A DNA stretch of 64,000 nt, from positions 870,563 through 934,562 of the forward strand of contig NC_009635.1 in assembly GCF_000017185.1 (NCBI RefSeq), given 5' to 3'. A program made the position numbers and the translations under genes. The notes beneath the pieces are model-generated. The model was not told the origin of the DNA. It was given only the letters and a program-made list of their open reading frames with translations, and made no database searches. Origin of the DNA: Methanococcus aeolicus Nankai-3. GTDB taxonomy: Archaea; AGJL01; Methanococci; Methanococcales; Methanococcaceae. Below, one piece after another: positions 27,031-35,969 of this stretch. How positions within the stretch are numbered: position 1 is the stretch's first letter; the number at the start of each line of letters is the position of its first letter.

Positions 27031-28134
27031 TTAATTAGTTCTTTTAATAACAATTGTTAGTATATCTTCATCTTCCAACACATGATTAAGTCCCACTCTT
27101 TGCCCGGGGTGTTTTGCCGATTTTCCCCAAATTTGAGCATATCTGAAATTCTTTACAAAATCCCGATGCAATCTATTACATACATCTTCTACGGTGGAGT
27201 TCTTTAAAACTATTAACGGGTCTTTCATATCAGCCTTTCCACCTTGGGGCCTCAAATAAAGCTTCATAAATCCAAGAGTATTAAAAATCTGGTCTTTTAA
27301 TTCTTCAATATTAATATTTTTATAACCTGATACTAAAATATGTGCCCTATCTTTTAAAACTTCTTCAATTTTTTCTATATGTTCGGGCTCTGCCAAATCT
27401 ATTTTATTTACTATCACAAGTGATGGAATATATTCTCTATTTCCACTAACTACATCAATAAACTGGTCTGCTGTGATGTCATCCCTTATTACAAGGTCTG
27501 CATTGTGTATTTTGTGTTCGTTAAGTATGGCTTTAATTGTATCTTCGTCTATTTTGGTAAGTGGAATTGTTGTATTGATATTAACTCCGCCCCTGTCCTT
27601 TTTTACAATTTTTACATCGGGTGGATTTTGGTCTAATCTTATACCTACATTATATAATTCTCTCTCGATTACCGGAATATGTTCCGGAGAAAATACATCA
27701 ACAACAATCATGGCCAAATCTACGCTCCTAATTGCTGCTAAAACCTCGCTACCTCTTCCCCTACCAAAAGATGCCCCCGTAATAATTCCCGGTGCATCCA
27801 ATACTTGAATTTTTGCCCCTTTATATTCCAATAATCCCGGGATAATTGTAAGTGTGGTAAAGGCATAAGCTCCAACTTCTGAATTAGCATTTGTAATGGT
27901 ATTTAACAGCGTAGATTTTCCCACAGATGGAAATCCAACAAATGCCACTGTGGCATCTCCTGTTTTTCTCACAGCATAAGAGGGCCCGGAGCTCCCTGAT
28001 TTTGGAGCACTTTGAGCATCTCTTAATTTTGCAAGTTTCGCCTTCAATATCCCAACATGCTTTTGAGTTGCCTTGTTATATTGTGTTTTCTTTAATTCTT
28101 CCTCTATATGCCTAATATCTTCCTGAATTCCCAT
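27031..28134 (-). CDS. DRG/Obg-type GTP-binding protein with TGS domain
   Basis: 367 residues. G1 GFPSVGKST (about 68-76), G3 DAPG, G4 NKID and a C-terminal TGS domain (about 290-366) match the archaeal/eukaryotic DRG family, ribosome-associated GTPases. An N-terminal coiled helix (1-45, QEDIRHIEEELKKTQYNKATQKH) is the DRG helix-turn-helix region. The start has GGTGAAATT. map follows 60 bp downstream on the same strand. Confidence 0.92.
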   Translation of the reverse strand: MGIQEDIRHIEEELKKTQYNKATQKHVGILKAKLAKLRDAQSAPKSGSSGPSYAVRKTGDATVAFVGFPSVGKSTLLNTITNANSEVGAYAFTTLTIIPGLLEYKGAKIQVLDAPGIITGASFGRGRGSEVLAAIRSVDLAMIVVDVFSPEHIPVIERELYNVGIRLDQNPPDVKIVKKDRGGVNINTTIPLTKIDEDTIKAILNEHKIHNADLVIRDDITADQFIDVVSGNREYIPSLVIVNKIDLAEPEHIEKIEEVLKDRAHILVSGYKNINIEELKDQIFNTLGFMKLYLRPQGGKADMKDPLIVLKNSTVEDVCNRLHRDFVKNFRYAQIWGKSAKHPGQRVGLNHVLEDEDILTIVIKRTN

Positions 28135-28199
28135 TTAATTTCACCAAATAAATAATTATGTAAATTTTGTATGATTATAATATATAATAATATATACGC

Positions 28200-28280
28200 A
28201 CAATATAAAAATTAGATTTATCGGAGTGAGCGAAGCGAACGAAGAGCTACAAAAACCGTTAGGTTTTTGTTCAAATAATG
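28200..28280. repeat. Hairpin cassette in GTPase leader
   Basis: ACAAAAACCgttAGGTTTTTGT forms a 9-bp stem with a 3-nt loop, preceded by a second imperfect repeat GAGTGAGCGAAGCGAACGAAG. It is the same style as the cassettes at 157-280, 2279 and 20905. It sits between arsR and the GTPase gene on the minus strand. The rest of this 240-bp gap is AT-rich. Confidence 0.5.
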
Positions 28281-28378
28281 CAATTATATTATGATTAAAA
28301 ATTGAAAAAAAAGAAATTTTATGAAATTTATATATTATTATATCATTATATGCCACATTATATAAATTATATAATAAA

Positions 28379-28666
28379 TTATTTAGCCATTTCATCCATA
28401 GTATCTATTATATCTCCAACTTTTGGATTTACTATAAAATAATGATTCCAAGTTCCTTCCTTCCGCGCCTTAATTATACCCGACTTTTTCAAAATGTTTA
28501 AGTGATGAGATATTGTTGGTTGCGGTTTTTTTAACTCATCTATAATGTTACACACACACATACTCTCGTTTTCACTTAATAATTTTAAAATCATTAATCT
28601 AGTTGGGTCTGAGAATGCCTTGAACATTTCTGCCATATTTTCGAATTTTGTTTCATTTGCAATCAT
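28379..28666 (-). CDS. ArsR/SmtB-family metalloregulator
   Basis: 95 residues, a compact winged helix: KAFSDPTRLMILKLLSE, then the CVC metal-binding element (ESMCVCNIIDEL, about 35-46) in the recognition-helix region, QPTISHHLNILKKSGIIKARKEG. The CxC pair is the alpha-3 thiolate site of ArsR/CadC-type sensors for soft metals or arsenite. The start has AAGGAGAT. A perfect palindrome at 28706-28724 upstream suggests autorepression. Confidence 0.85.
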   Translation of the reverse strand: MIANETKFENMAEMFKAFSDPTRLMILKLLSENESMCVCNIIDELKKPQPTISHHLNILKKSGIIKARKEGTWNHYFIVNPKVGDIIDTMDEMAK

Positions 28667-28705
28667 TTTTATCTCCTTAATTTATTTAATTATTTAATAG
28701 TTGTC

Positions 28706-28724
28706 ACAATATGTTATATATTGT
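28706..28724. promoter_or_regulatory. Candidate ArsR operator palindrome
   Basis: Perfect inverted repeat ACAATAT-gttat-ATATTGT, 40 bp upstream of the arsR start codon. This is the expected position for an autoregulatory site, and the architecture (7-bp arms, 5-bp spacer) fits a dimeric winged-helix repressor. Confidence 0.5.
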
Positions 28725-28814
28725 CTGAGCTTTTGGAATTCATACCTATATATTATGTTATATTTATAATTAATGTATATCTTAATTAGTATATATAATT
28801 ATCATCATGCATAA

Positions 28815-29525
28815 TTATTTAACTTTATCAATATCTGCAATGGATATTGATATGTTTTTGGGAGCTCCCGTATCTTTTAAAGATTCGACCACTCCTTTTA
28901 GAACATTTTTAATTATGTTGGCCACAAATGGATTCATCGGTATAGTTTTTCCATTGACATTTAATTTAACTCCGCTTTGCATAACACAGGCATTCCATTT
29001 TATATTATTTTTAATTACTTCCTCTACAAATAATTTACAGTTAAATCCACAGTGCCCACAATTTAAATTATATGATGGAATAATGCTTTTTTCGGCCACC
29101 AATTGCATAATTTCGTCAATATCATATTGATAATCATTTATAGCAAGAATTGTATGGGAATCCACCAATTCTAAACCTTCATCATCTTTTATCATGGCTA
29201 TTTTTGGGATATTTAGTTCCTTTAATTGTTCTTTAAATCCTTCAATTATAACATATTCGTATTCTAACTCCAATTTAGATAATATCTCGTGAAGACTCAT
29301 TCCATTATAATAAAATGCAGTTTTATCATCTGTCGATAGAACGGAAACTTCGGCATATTCTTTAAATAAATAAGAATCGGTATCTTTTTTATCTATTTCG
29401 GCATTTTCAAAACTATGTTTTATTGTGGCCACCTTAACATTTTTATCCATTAATTTTTTTAGTATTTCGCGGATAATGGTAGTTTTTCCAGATTTTTTAA
29501 AACCGATTACACCAATAGCTCTCAT
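28815..29525 (-). CDS. mobB: MobB-type molybdopterin-guanine dinucleotide protein with Cys-rich C-terminus
   Basis: 236 residues from the ATG at 29525, set by TGTGATGTT; longer starts add non-family sequence. The N-terminal MobB GTPase has the P-loop VIGFKKSGKTTI (about 5-16) and EGFKEQLKELNIPKI. After about residue 160 there is an unusual C-terminal extension with NCGHCGFNC (CxxCxxxC spacing) and a downstream Cys (WNACVMQSG), suggesting an Fe-S or zinc site. Likely role: delivery of MGD for tungsten/molybdenum enzymes. Its start is about 80 bp from a family B element. Confidence 0.8.
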   Translation of the reverse strand: MRAIGVIGFKKSGKTTIIREILKKLMDKNVKVATIKHSFENAEIDKKDTDSYLFKEYAEVSVLSTDDKTAFYYNGMSLHEILSKLELEYEYVIIEGFKEQLKELNIPKIAMIKDDEGLELVDSHTILAINDYQYDIDEIMQLVAEKSIIPSYNLNCGHCGFNCKLFVEEVIKNNIKWNACVMQSGVKLNVNGKTIPMNPFVANIIKNVLKGVVESLKDTGAPKNISISIADIDKVK

Positions 29526-29605
29526 AACATCACAGTTTAAATTATAATATAATAATTTGTAGTATTTACAAACCACATTTTAAAAATATTTATTTAATAA
29601 AAAAA

Positions 29606-29731
29606 TATAGTATGGTATGTTCAGGGACTTTTACAATGGGATAGAACCCACAATAAATATCCTTTAAATTACATTGAAATTACTATTATTTTTGGATATT
29701 TAAAAAACACATATTTTTAGAACATACTATA
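29606..29731. repeat. Family B MITE-like element, copy 3
   Basis: 126 bp from TATAGTATGGTATGTTC to GAACATACTATA, a clear 12-bp terminal inverted repeat. It occupies the centre of the 398-bp gap between divergently transcribed mobB and cbiE. The rest of the gap (29732-29923) is AT-rich with a TATA-like AATATATAAAG at about 29758-29769 and ACATACAT microrepeats, and no gene. Confidence 0.72.
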
Positions 29732-29923
29732 ATTACATAATATTCATTTAATTATTTTAATATATAAAGTTTTTTAATTATATGAAAATAAATGCAAATG
29801 CACACATACATAAATAGATGAATACATACATACATTTCACATAAGTGGCTAAATATATAGATATAAATGTAGGTTCGTAGGTATTAATATATGGCAATAG
29901 CAAAAAACTAAAAAGGTGTGATT

Positions 29924-30544
29924 ATGATATATATTGTAGGAGTTGGCCCAGGAAGCGAGGATTACCTAACATTAAAGGCGATAAAAACAGTGAAAAATGC
30001 TGACATAATTGCTGGAAGCAAAAGGTTATTAAATTTATTTGATATAGCAGATAGTTCAAAATTCGTTTTAACAGTAAATTTAAAAGAAGAATTAAAAGAA
30101 CTACTTGATAAAAAGGAAAATTATTCTAATATTGTAATATTATCGTCAGGAGACCCCTGTTTTAGTGGATTATTAAAAACTGCACTAAATTATGTGGATA
30201 AAAAAGATATAGAGGTAATTTCAGGAATATCCTCAATACAAATTGCAGCATCAAAAATAAAAATATCATGGGAAGATTACACCATATTAACACTTCACGG
30301 TAAAGAGGAAAATAGGGAAAATCTGTTAAATCTAATAAAAAATAATAAAAAAGTAATATTTTTACCAAGTAATGTTAAAAAAGATATAAAATATTTATTG
30401 GATAATGGAGTAAATCCAAATAAAAAAATATGGATTTGTGAAAGTTTGACCTATCCTAACGAAAAAATAATATATGATAGTTTTGATAATATATTGAATG
30501 GTAAAAATGACATATCTTATTTCTCAGTATGCATAGTTGATTAA
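29924..30544 (+). CDS. cbiE: Cobalt-precorrin-7 (C5)-methyltransferase
   Basis: 206 residues from the ATG at 29924; AGGTGTGAT directly upstream excludes the GTG at 29918. Tetrapyrrole methylase fold: IYIVGVGPGSEDYLT at the N-terminus, ILSSGDPCFSGLL (about 75-87), VISGISSIQIAASK. CbiE methylates C5 of precorrin-7 in anaerobic corrinoid synthesis; its usual partner CbiT is not seen here. It overlaps possible upstream starts of the next gene but not its likely TTG start. Confidence 0.87.
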   Translation: MIYIVGVGPGSEDYLTLKAIKTVKNADIIAGSKRLLNLFDIADSSKFVLTVNLKEELKELLDKKENYSNIVILSSGDPCFSGLLKTALNYVDKKDIEVISGISSIQIAASKIKISWEDYTILTLHGKEENRENLLNLIKNNKKVIFLPSNVKKDIKYLLDNGVNPNKKIWICESLTYPNEKIIYDSFDNILNGKNDISYFSVCIVD

Positions 30545-30623
30545 AAATTTATATCCTGTCATTTTTATTAGAAAAATCCCCTTCTTAATTAATAATAACC
30601 ATAGTATAACTCAGGTGAAAATA

Positions 30624-31235
30624 TTGAATCCCTGGAAAGTAATATTATATATAATAATTATTGGAGCAATTTCATATACTATGTTTAATCATGGTATGGA
30701 TAGCCCACAAGAAATTGTTGAAAATAGTCCATATCCTGAATTTATGTTTGTAGATAGTAATGCCACATCAATTGTTATTAGCCACAATTCCGGGAAACAT
30801 TTTTCCCCATATATATTCTATGGCATAGATGGGATATATTCCAACATACATTCTCCAAATGAAATTGCAATAAAAACCCCGTTCTGGTTTTTAGCATATC
30901 TTACACCATATCAGATGAATATGACTACGGGAAATGGATGCATATATATAAATTCGGGATATGTAGGAAAACCAGATACAAAATGGGTAGAATATATGTC
31001 CGATAGTAATGCCATTGCATATACTAATGATAGGGTGATATGTATGAGTTCAGAAGGAAAATATACAAAAATGGACATAATATTTCAAAATTACGGCGAT
31101 ATAAATATTGATGCCAATACATTAAATCTTAAAGATGTTAAAGTAATACAATCCAATATTGAAAATAAAGGAGATGTTGCAATTGTGCATTTAACATTAG
31201 ATGCCCCATTGGAAAAATTTATTTCTAAAAATTAG
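30624..31235 (+). CDS. Hypothetical membrane-anchored protein
   Basis: About 203 residues from a TTG at 30624 with CAGGTGAAA upstream; a longer ATG start (30537) lacks a ribosome binding site and overlaps cbiE. There is one N-terminal transmembrane segment (about 5-23, VILYIIIIGAISYTMF), then an extracytoplasmic domain with aromatic/Asn-rich strands. Family not recognised. It is followed by the FUN14 gene in the same direction. Confidence 0.6.
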   Translation: MNPWKVILYIIIIGAISYTMFNHGMDSPQEIVENSPYPEFMFVDSNATSIVISHNSGKHFSPYIFYGIDGIYSNIHSPNEIAIKTPFWFLAYLTPYQMNMTTGNGCIYINSGYVGKPDTKWVEYMSDSNAIAYTNDRVICMSSEGKYTKMDIIFQNYGDINIDANTLNLKDVKVIQSNIENKGDVAIVHLTLDAPLEKFISKN

Positions 31236-31290
31236 GCGTGTTTGCATATCAACCATATTAATTATTTATATTTATAATTCGGGTGAAAAA

Positions 31291-31593
31291 ATGGATATTA
31301 TGCAGTTTGTTCCCGATTTAGGAACTGGTGCAATAGCTGGTGTAGTTATTGGTTGGGGACTAAAAAAAGCCATAAAATTAGTAATAGCCCTTATAAGTCT
31401 ATATTTTTTAAGTTTGGCATATCTTGCTAACTTGGGTGTCATATCTATTAACAAAGATGCATTACTTGGCATGGTGGGCAATATGGGGAGCTCCGTAATA
31501 ACTTATGGTAATCAAATGGTAGGTTTGATTCATTCATTATCACTTGGAGCCGGATTTGCTGGTGGACTTGCAATAGGCTTTAAAAAAGGATAA
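31291..31593 (+). CDS. FUN14 family small membrane protein
   Basis: 100 residues from the ATG at 31291 (GGGTGAAAA upstream). Two or three membrane segments, Gly-rich helices and the ending GAGFAGGLAIGFKKG are typical of the FUN14 family. In eukaryotes FUNDC1 is a mitophagy receptor; the prokaryotic function is unknown. Positioned 55 bp after the membrane-anchored hypothetical gene. Confidence 0.78.
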   Translation: MDIMQFVPDLGTGAIAGVVIGWGLKKAIKLVIALISLYFLSLAYLANLGVISINKDALLGMVGNMGSSVITYGNQMVGLIHSLSLGAGFAGGLAIGFKKG

Positions 31594-31702
31594 TTATTTT
31601 TTATTTTTATAATATATTTTATAATATATTAAATATCAAATTTAAATTCCAATTTTAATATTTTTTTATTTTTAGTATGTTAAATATGTCGGTGAATAAA
31701 CA

Positions 31703-32851
31703 ATGAATGTTAGATTAAGAGATTTTGTAGAAACAGAAATCGGATTTTTTGCAGTGAATACCTATGAGCATCCCAAAGATAGGATATTTGCTTTTTTAAG
31801 ATATTTAAATTTAAATGCCGTGGATAATGCAATGGAGATAATAAATAAATATGATTTAAATAGGCAGGACATACGAAATAACCAATATATAAAAATAACA
31901 GACACCTCAAAAACGCACGATATTTTAAAAGACAATTTTCCAGAATATTTATTTCACGATAAAACAAAAGATATAACACTTCATGCGATTCCAAAAAGCA
32001 AAATAATAAAAATACGGACCCCCCAAAATAGACTAAAAGAAATAATCAATAATCCAACAAATGAATTTGAAATAAAATGTAAAAAGATTGCCGAAATTCT
32101 AAATAAAAATGGATTGGATTATGGATGTATGGGAGTCTCTGGTTCAACAGTTATAAAATTGAACAATATTAATTCAGATATTGATTTTGTGATATATGGA
32201 ATGGAAAATCATAAAAAAGCGAGAGGAATTTTAAAATCTATTTTCGATGAGAAACTTAACAAATATTGTGCAAATAATGATAAGGATAACAATAGTGGTA
32301 GTAGGAGTAGTAGTGGTAGTAGTAGTATTAAATATAATATTAAACCGCTTTCAGATGAATTTTGGAAAAAGGCATACAATAAAAGGATAAAAGATGGTAC
32401 CCTATCTTATGAAGAATTTGTATGGCATGAAAAAAGAAAATACAATAGGGGAGCAATAAATGGAACAATGTTTGATTTACTTGCCACGCGGGAATGGAAT
32501 GAGATTAATATTAATTATGGAGATTATATTTATAAAAATATGGGATTTATTGAGATAGAAGGCACAATAACCAATGATAAATATATGTTGGACAATCCTG
32601 CAATATATAATATTGAAAATGTAAAAATAACCAATTTGGAATTAAATAAAAAAATAAATAAAAAAATAAATCCAAATAGCATAAAAGAAATAGCTTCTTT
32701 TACCCACACCTACGCAGGTCAGGCATTTGAGGGGGAAACCGTAGTAGTAAGGGGAAAATTGGAAACCGTCAGTAGCAAAAACGAAAATTATAATAGAATT
32801 GTTGTAGGGACATCAAGAGAGGCGCTTAACGAATATATTAAATTACTTTAA
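31703..32851 (+). CDS. Predicted nucleotidyltransferase (Pol-beta-like) with Ser/Gly linker
   Basis: 382 residues. GVSGSTVIKLNNINSDIDFVIYG (about 148-170) has the GS...DxD signature of Pol-beta-type nucleotidyltransferases, though the Asp pair is spaced as DIDF. A low-complexity NSGSRSSSGSSS run (about 197-208), encoded by an AGT/GGT trinucleotide repeat at 32293-32335, splits the domain from the C-terminal part. The C-terminus (about 310-375) looks like a small beta domain. The substrate is unknown. The start follows GGTGAATAAAC. Confidence 0.6.
   Translation: MNVRLRDFVETEIGFFAVNTYEHPKDRIFAFLRYLNLNAVDNAMEIINKYDLNRQDIRNNQYIKITDTSKTHDILKDNFPEYLFHDKTKDITLHAIPKSKIIKIRTPQNRLKEIINNPTNEFEIKCKKIAEILNKNGLDYGCMGVSGSTVIKLNNINSDIDFVIYGMENHKKARGILKSIFDEKLNKYCANNDKDNNSGSRSSSGSSSIKYNIKPLSDEFWKKAYNKRIKDGTLSYEEFVWHEKRKYNRGAINGTMFDLLATREWNEININYGDYIYKNMGFIEIEGTITNDKYMLDNPAIYNIENVKITNLELNKKINKKINPNSIKEIASFTHTYAGQAFEGETVVVRGKLETVSSKNENYNRIVVGTSREALNEYIKLL
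32293..32335 (+). repeat. Trinucleotide microsatellite (AGT/GGT) in coding sequence
   Basis: About 43 bases of AGTGGT/AGTAGG/AGTAGT units encoding Ser/Gly/Arg. The period of three keeps the reading frame, so unit-number changes would alter only linker length. Confidence 0.75.
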
Positions 32852-33152
32852 TATGGTTAAATTTTTAGGAGCTCCTTACATTCGATATATCAACTATATT
32901 ATGTAAAAAGTTCTCGAACACATCATAATTTTTTTAGATTGGACAAACATACAAATTAATATATAAAGTGCCATATTATTAACATATTAAACCAATTAGA
33001 GGTAAAAATTAGGTTTTTACCGCCCCTTCGGAATTTGACTTTTAAAATCTCAAAAAATCCATTCAAGATTTTTATATGGGGTCATGGGCAGTAGCAAAAT
33101 CTAATTTTATAATTCCACTAAAAACATACCATATATAAAAAACGGTGAAATA
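32852..33152. other. 301-bp leader region of tgtA
   Basis: It contains a GGAGCTCC palindrome (32868), a family B-like right end (GTAAAAAGTTCTCGAACA, 32903-32920) without a recognisable left partner, a TATA-like TTAATATATAAAG (about 32956-32968), and a roughly 150-nt leader with inverted segments (GGTAAAAATTAGGTTTTTACC, AAATTCC-type). No riboswitch class is recognised. Confidence 0.4.
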
Positions 33153-35111
33153 ATGTTTGAAATAAAACACAGAGATGCCATGGGCAGAATCGGAAAATTA
33201 AAAATAAATGGAAAAATAATAGAAACTCCAACAATTATGCCTGTTGTTCATCCAAATCCAAAAAAACAGACTGTTTCAATAGAAAAAATTGAAAAATTAG
33301 CATCCGTAATTATAACCAATTCATATATTATTAATACCAATCCAGAATTAAAAAAAATAGCAGAAGAAAAAGGAATTCATAATTTAATAGGATTTGATAA
33401 GGTAATAGTTACAGATAGTGGTTCATTCCAATTAAGTGTATATGGAGAAATTACCGTTGAACCAGAAGAAATAATTGAATTTCAAGAAAAAATCGGCGTA
33501 GATGTTGGAACAATATTGGACATTCCAACAGCACCATATGTACAGAGAGAACAGGCCGAAGAAGAATTAAAAGAAACTCTTAGAAGAGCAGAATTATCTG
33601 TAAAGTTAAGAGATGAAAAAAATTATAAATTATTATTAAATGGAACTATTCAAGGTTCTACCTACATGGATTTAAGGCAGGAAAGTGCTAAAAAAATGAA
33701 GGAATTGGATTTTGATATATATCCAATTGGGGCTGTTGTTCCATTAATGGAAAATTATGATTATGCTCAAGTTATTGAAATAATATTAAATTCTAAAAAG
33801 GAGCTCCCTACAAATAAACCTGTGCATTTGTTTGGTTGCGGACATCCTATGATGTTTGCCCTATCTGTGGCATTAGGATGCGATTTATTTGACAGTGCTG
33901 CTTATGCATTATATGCAAAAGATGGACGATATTTAACAGAATCAGGCACCCTTCATTTAGAGGATTTAAAAGATTTAGAAAAATTCCCATGTTCATGTCC
34001 TGTATGTATTGAATATACTCCAAAGGAATTGGCAAAAATGGAAAAACGCAAAAGAACTGAATTATTAGCCGAACACAATTTATACATTACATTTGAGGAA
34101 ATTAACAGAATTAAACAGGCAATTAAAGACGGTAATTTATGGGAGCTTGTAGAGGAAAGATGTAGGGCACATCCAAAATTATTGGAGGCATATAGAAAAG
34201 CATTAGAATATAATGAATTTATCGAAGAATTCGACCCCATTACAAAAAAATCTGCCTTCTTTTACGGAGGATATGAAAGTTTATATCGTCCAGAAATTAT
34301 AAGGCATAAAAAACGATTAGAAAGAATAAAATCAGACAATATATATATTACAACAATATCGAACGATATTAATAGACCATACAGCGAAAATACAAATATG
34401 ATGGATAGCGATGCACTGGTCCTTATTAAAGATGATTTATTTGGATTAGTGCCTTTATCAATTGATACAGTTTATCCACTGTCCCAATGCGATAATCCAA
34501 AGTTATATTGTTATGAAAAAATACATAACAATGAGTTTGTTGAGGAATTTAAACAAAATAACAAAGATAAAATAATGGATATAACTTCATATAATTACTA
34601 TATAAATCATTATACTTCCAACGCCAACAAAAATAAAGTAGGTAGTGACGCCATCAGAATAAACAATATGATTCAATATCAATATGGATTTAAATTAAAT
34701 GATGAGGAATTAAAAAAATTAATAATAAAAAGAAGTAAAAAAACAAATAGAATTAGAAATGTCCTTATACCAACAGATGGAAACAACAAAGAAGTATTAT
34801 TTACACTTCGTTCAAATGATAATTTATTAATTCCTGCAAAAGAGGGGGCAAAATTAATTCATGAAAAATTACCATTTCCAAAATATAGGGTTGTAATTGA
34901 TAGCGAAGTTGAGGAATTTGCAAGAGATGGAAAATCCGTATTTTCTAAATTTGTAATAAACTGCGATAAGGAATTAAGGCCTTATGAGGAAGTAATTATT
35001 GTAAATGAAAATGATGAATTACTTGCCTATGGAACAACATTATTAAATGGTAAAGAATTAGGGGAATTTAATTATGGTGCTGCTGTTAGTGTAAGAAGTG
35101 GATTTAAATGA
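33153..35111 (+). CDS. tgtA: tRNA-guanine(15) transglycosylase, archaeosine synthesis
   Basis: 652 residues. The N-terminal TIM-barrel Tgt domain holds ITNSYIINTNPE, VTDSGSFQLS (catalytic Asp, about 89-98) and DIPTAPY. The zinc site CSCPVCIEY...H lies at about 285-315. The C-terminal PUA region (about 575-650, VVIDSEVEEFARDGKSVFSKFV) distinguishes archaeal TgtA from bacterial Tgt. It exchanges guanine-15 of tRNA for preQ0, later converted to archaeosine. The start has CGGTGAAATA. Confidence 0.94.
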   Translation: MFEIKHRDAMGRIGKLKINGKIIETPTIMPVVHPNPKKQTVSIEKIEKLASVIITNSYIINTNPELKKIAEEKGIHNLIGFDKVIVTDSGSFQLSVYGEITVEPEEIIEFQEKIGVDVGTILDIPTAPYVQREQAEEELKETLRRAELSVKLRDEKNYKLLLNGTIQGSTYMDLRQESAKKMKELDFDIYPIGAVVPLMENYDYAQVIEIILNSKKELPTNKPVHLFGCGHPMMFALSVALGCDLFDSAAYALYAKDGRYLTESGTLHLEDLKDLEKFPCSCPVCIEYTPKELAKMEKRKRTELLAEHNLYITFEEINRIKQAIKDGNLWELVEERCRAHPKLLEAYRKALEYNEFIEEFDPITKKSAFFYGGYESLYRPEIIRHKKRLERIKSDNIYITTISNDINRPYSENTNMMDSDALVLIKDDLFGLVPLSIDTVYPLSQCDNPKLYCYEKIHNNEFVEEFKQNNKDKIMDITSYNYYINHYTSNANKNKVGSDAIRINNMIQYQYGFKLNDEELKKLIIKRSKKTNRIRNVLIPTDGNNKEVLFTLRSNDNLLIPAKEGAKLIHEKLPFPKYRVVIDSEVEEFARDGKSVFSKFVINCDKELRPYEEVIIVNENDELLAYGTTLLNGKELGEFNYGAAVSVRSGFK

Positions 35112-35205
35112 TGCAACCGTATATAATATATATCATATAAATCTAATATTACATATTTAATTTTTGTTAATTTTTTGAACTATTGATGCATATTGGCGGG
35201 AGATT

Positions 35206-35589
35206 ATGAATCTACTAAAAAATAAAAAAGGTCAAACATCCCTTGAATTTTCAATGGTATTGCTTGTCATAGTATTACTTTCAGTGGTATCCATATATAA
35301 CTTTTTAAATGATAATTTTGACGAAGAAGATAAAACAATAAATAAAATAGAAGTTGGAGTGACGAAAGCCGTTAGTTTTGTAAATTCAAGAGTTAATGGC
35401 ACATATGTAAAATATCCAATATCCTATTTAGGTATGTCATATAATGAAAATAAAACCAACATTAGCATATATATAAGAAATGGTAGTTCCGTAAATCTAT
35501 ATACTAAAAATTTTATAAATTCCACAATATATAATGACCAAAATATAAATTATTCAAAATATAAAATAAATATATATTATGTAGATTAA
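35206..35589 (+). CDS. Class III signal peptide (type IV pilin-like) protein
   Basis: 127 residues. LLKNKKGQTSLEFSMVLLVI is a textbook Methanococcus prepilin start: KKG|QxSxExxxL with cleavage after Gly by EppA. The remainder is an Asn/Tyr/Ile-rich domain with N-x-S/T sequons. It is isolated from the 8-12.7 kb surface cluster and could be a minor pilin exported by the same machinery. The start has GGGAGATT. Confidence 0.82.
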   Translation: MNLLKNKKGQTSLEFSMVLLVIVLLSVVSIYNFLNDNFDEEDKTINKIEVGVTKAVSFVNSRVNGTYVKYPISYLGMSYNENKTNISIYIRNGSSVNLYTKNFINSTIYNDQNINYSKYKINIYYVD

Positions 35590-35619
35590 TTTTTAAGATT
35601 ATTTAAATTAGGGGATAAT

Positions 35620-35961
35620 ATGGCGTGTATCGACAATTACAGTTATAATATAATATTAAAAGGCTCGTTTAAAGAATGTGCAAAATATATTAAAGATAAC
35701 TATAAAAGTATCAGGGAGCTCCAAGCAGGCGATGAAGTGATAGAAGGAGTAATGCTAATAGGAAAGCCACCAATACCTGTGGCGTATGAAGAAGACTACA
35801 TAATATTCCCATATACAAAACCTTGTCATGGTAGCTATGTTTTAAAGGTGCCGTTGGAGGAATATATTGAAAGCGAAACAAAAAATAAAAAAAATAAAAA
35901 AGAAGAAGAAAATTCCGATAGCAAAAATAAAAGTATGATATCTAAATTAAAATTTTGGTAG
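35620..35961 (+). CDS. DUF1894 family methanogen protein
   Basis: 113 residues. ECAKYIKDNYKSIRELQAGDEVIEGVMLIGKPPIPVAYEE follows the DUF1894 pattern; the C-terminal 25 residues are Lys/Glu-rich low complexity. DUF1894 is confined to methanogens and regularly precedes DUF1890, as here (8-base gap). Function unknown. The start has GGGGATAAT. Confidence 0.8.
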   Translation: MACIDNYSYNIILKGSFKECAKYIKDNYKSIRELQAGDEVIEGVMLIGKPPIPVAYEEDYIIFPYTKPCHGSYVLKVPLEEYIESETKNKKNKKEEENSDSKNKSMISKLKFW

Positions 35962-35969
35962 GTGGTATT

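Noticed and set aside
28156-28395. 79-codon open frame between the GTPase and arsR genes
   Set aside because: Ile/Tyr/Phe-rich read-through of AT-rich repeats and hairpins; no ribosome binding site and it overlaps the arsR end.
33001-33152. preQ1 riboswitch in the tgtA leader
   Set aside because: The short H-type pseudoknot pattern with an A-rich tail is not visible; only generic inverted segments are seen.
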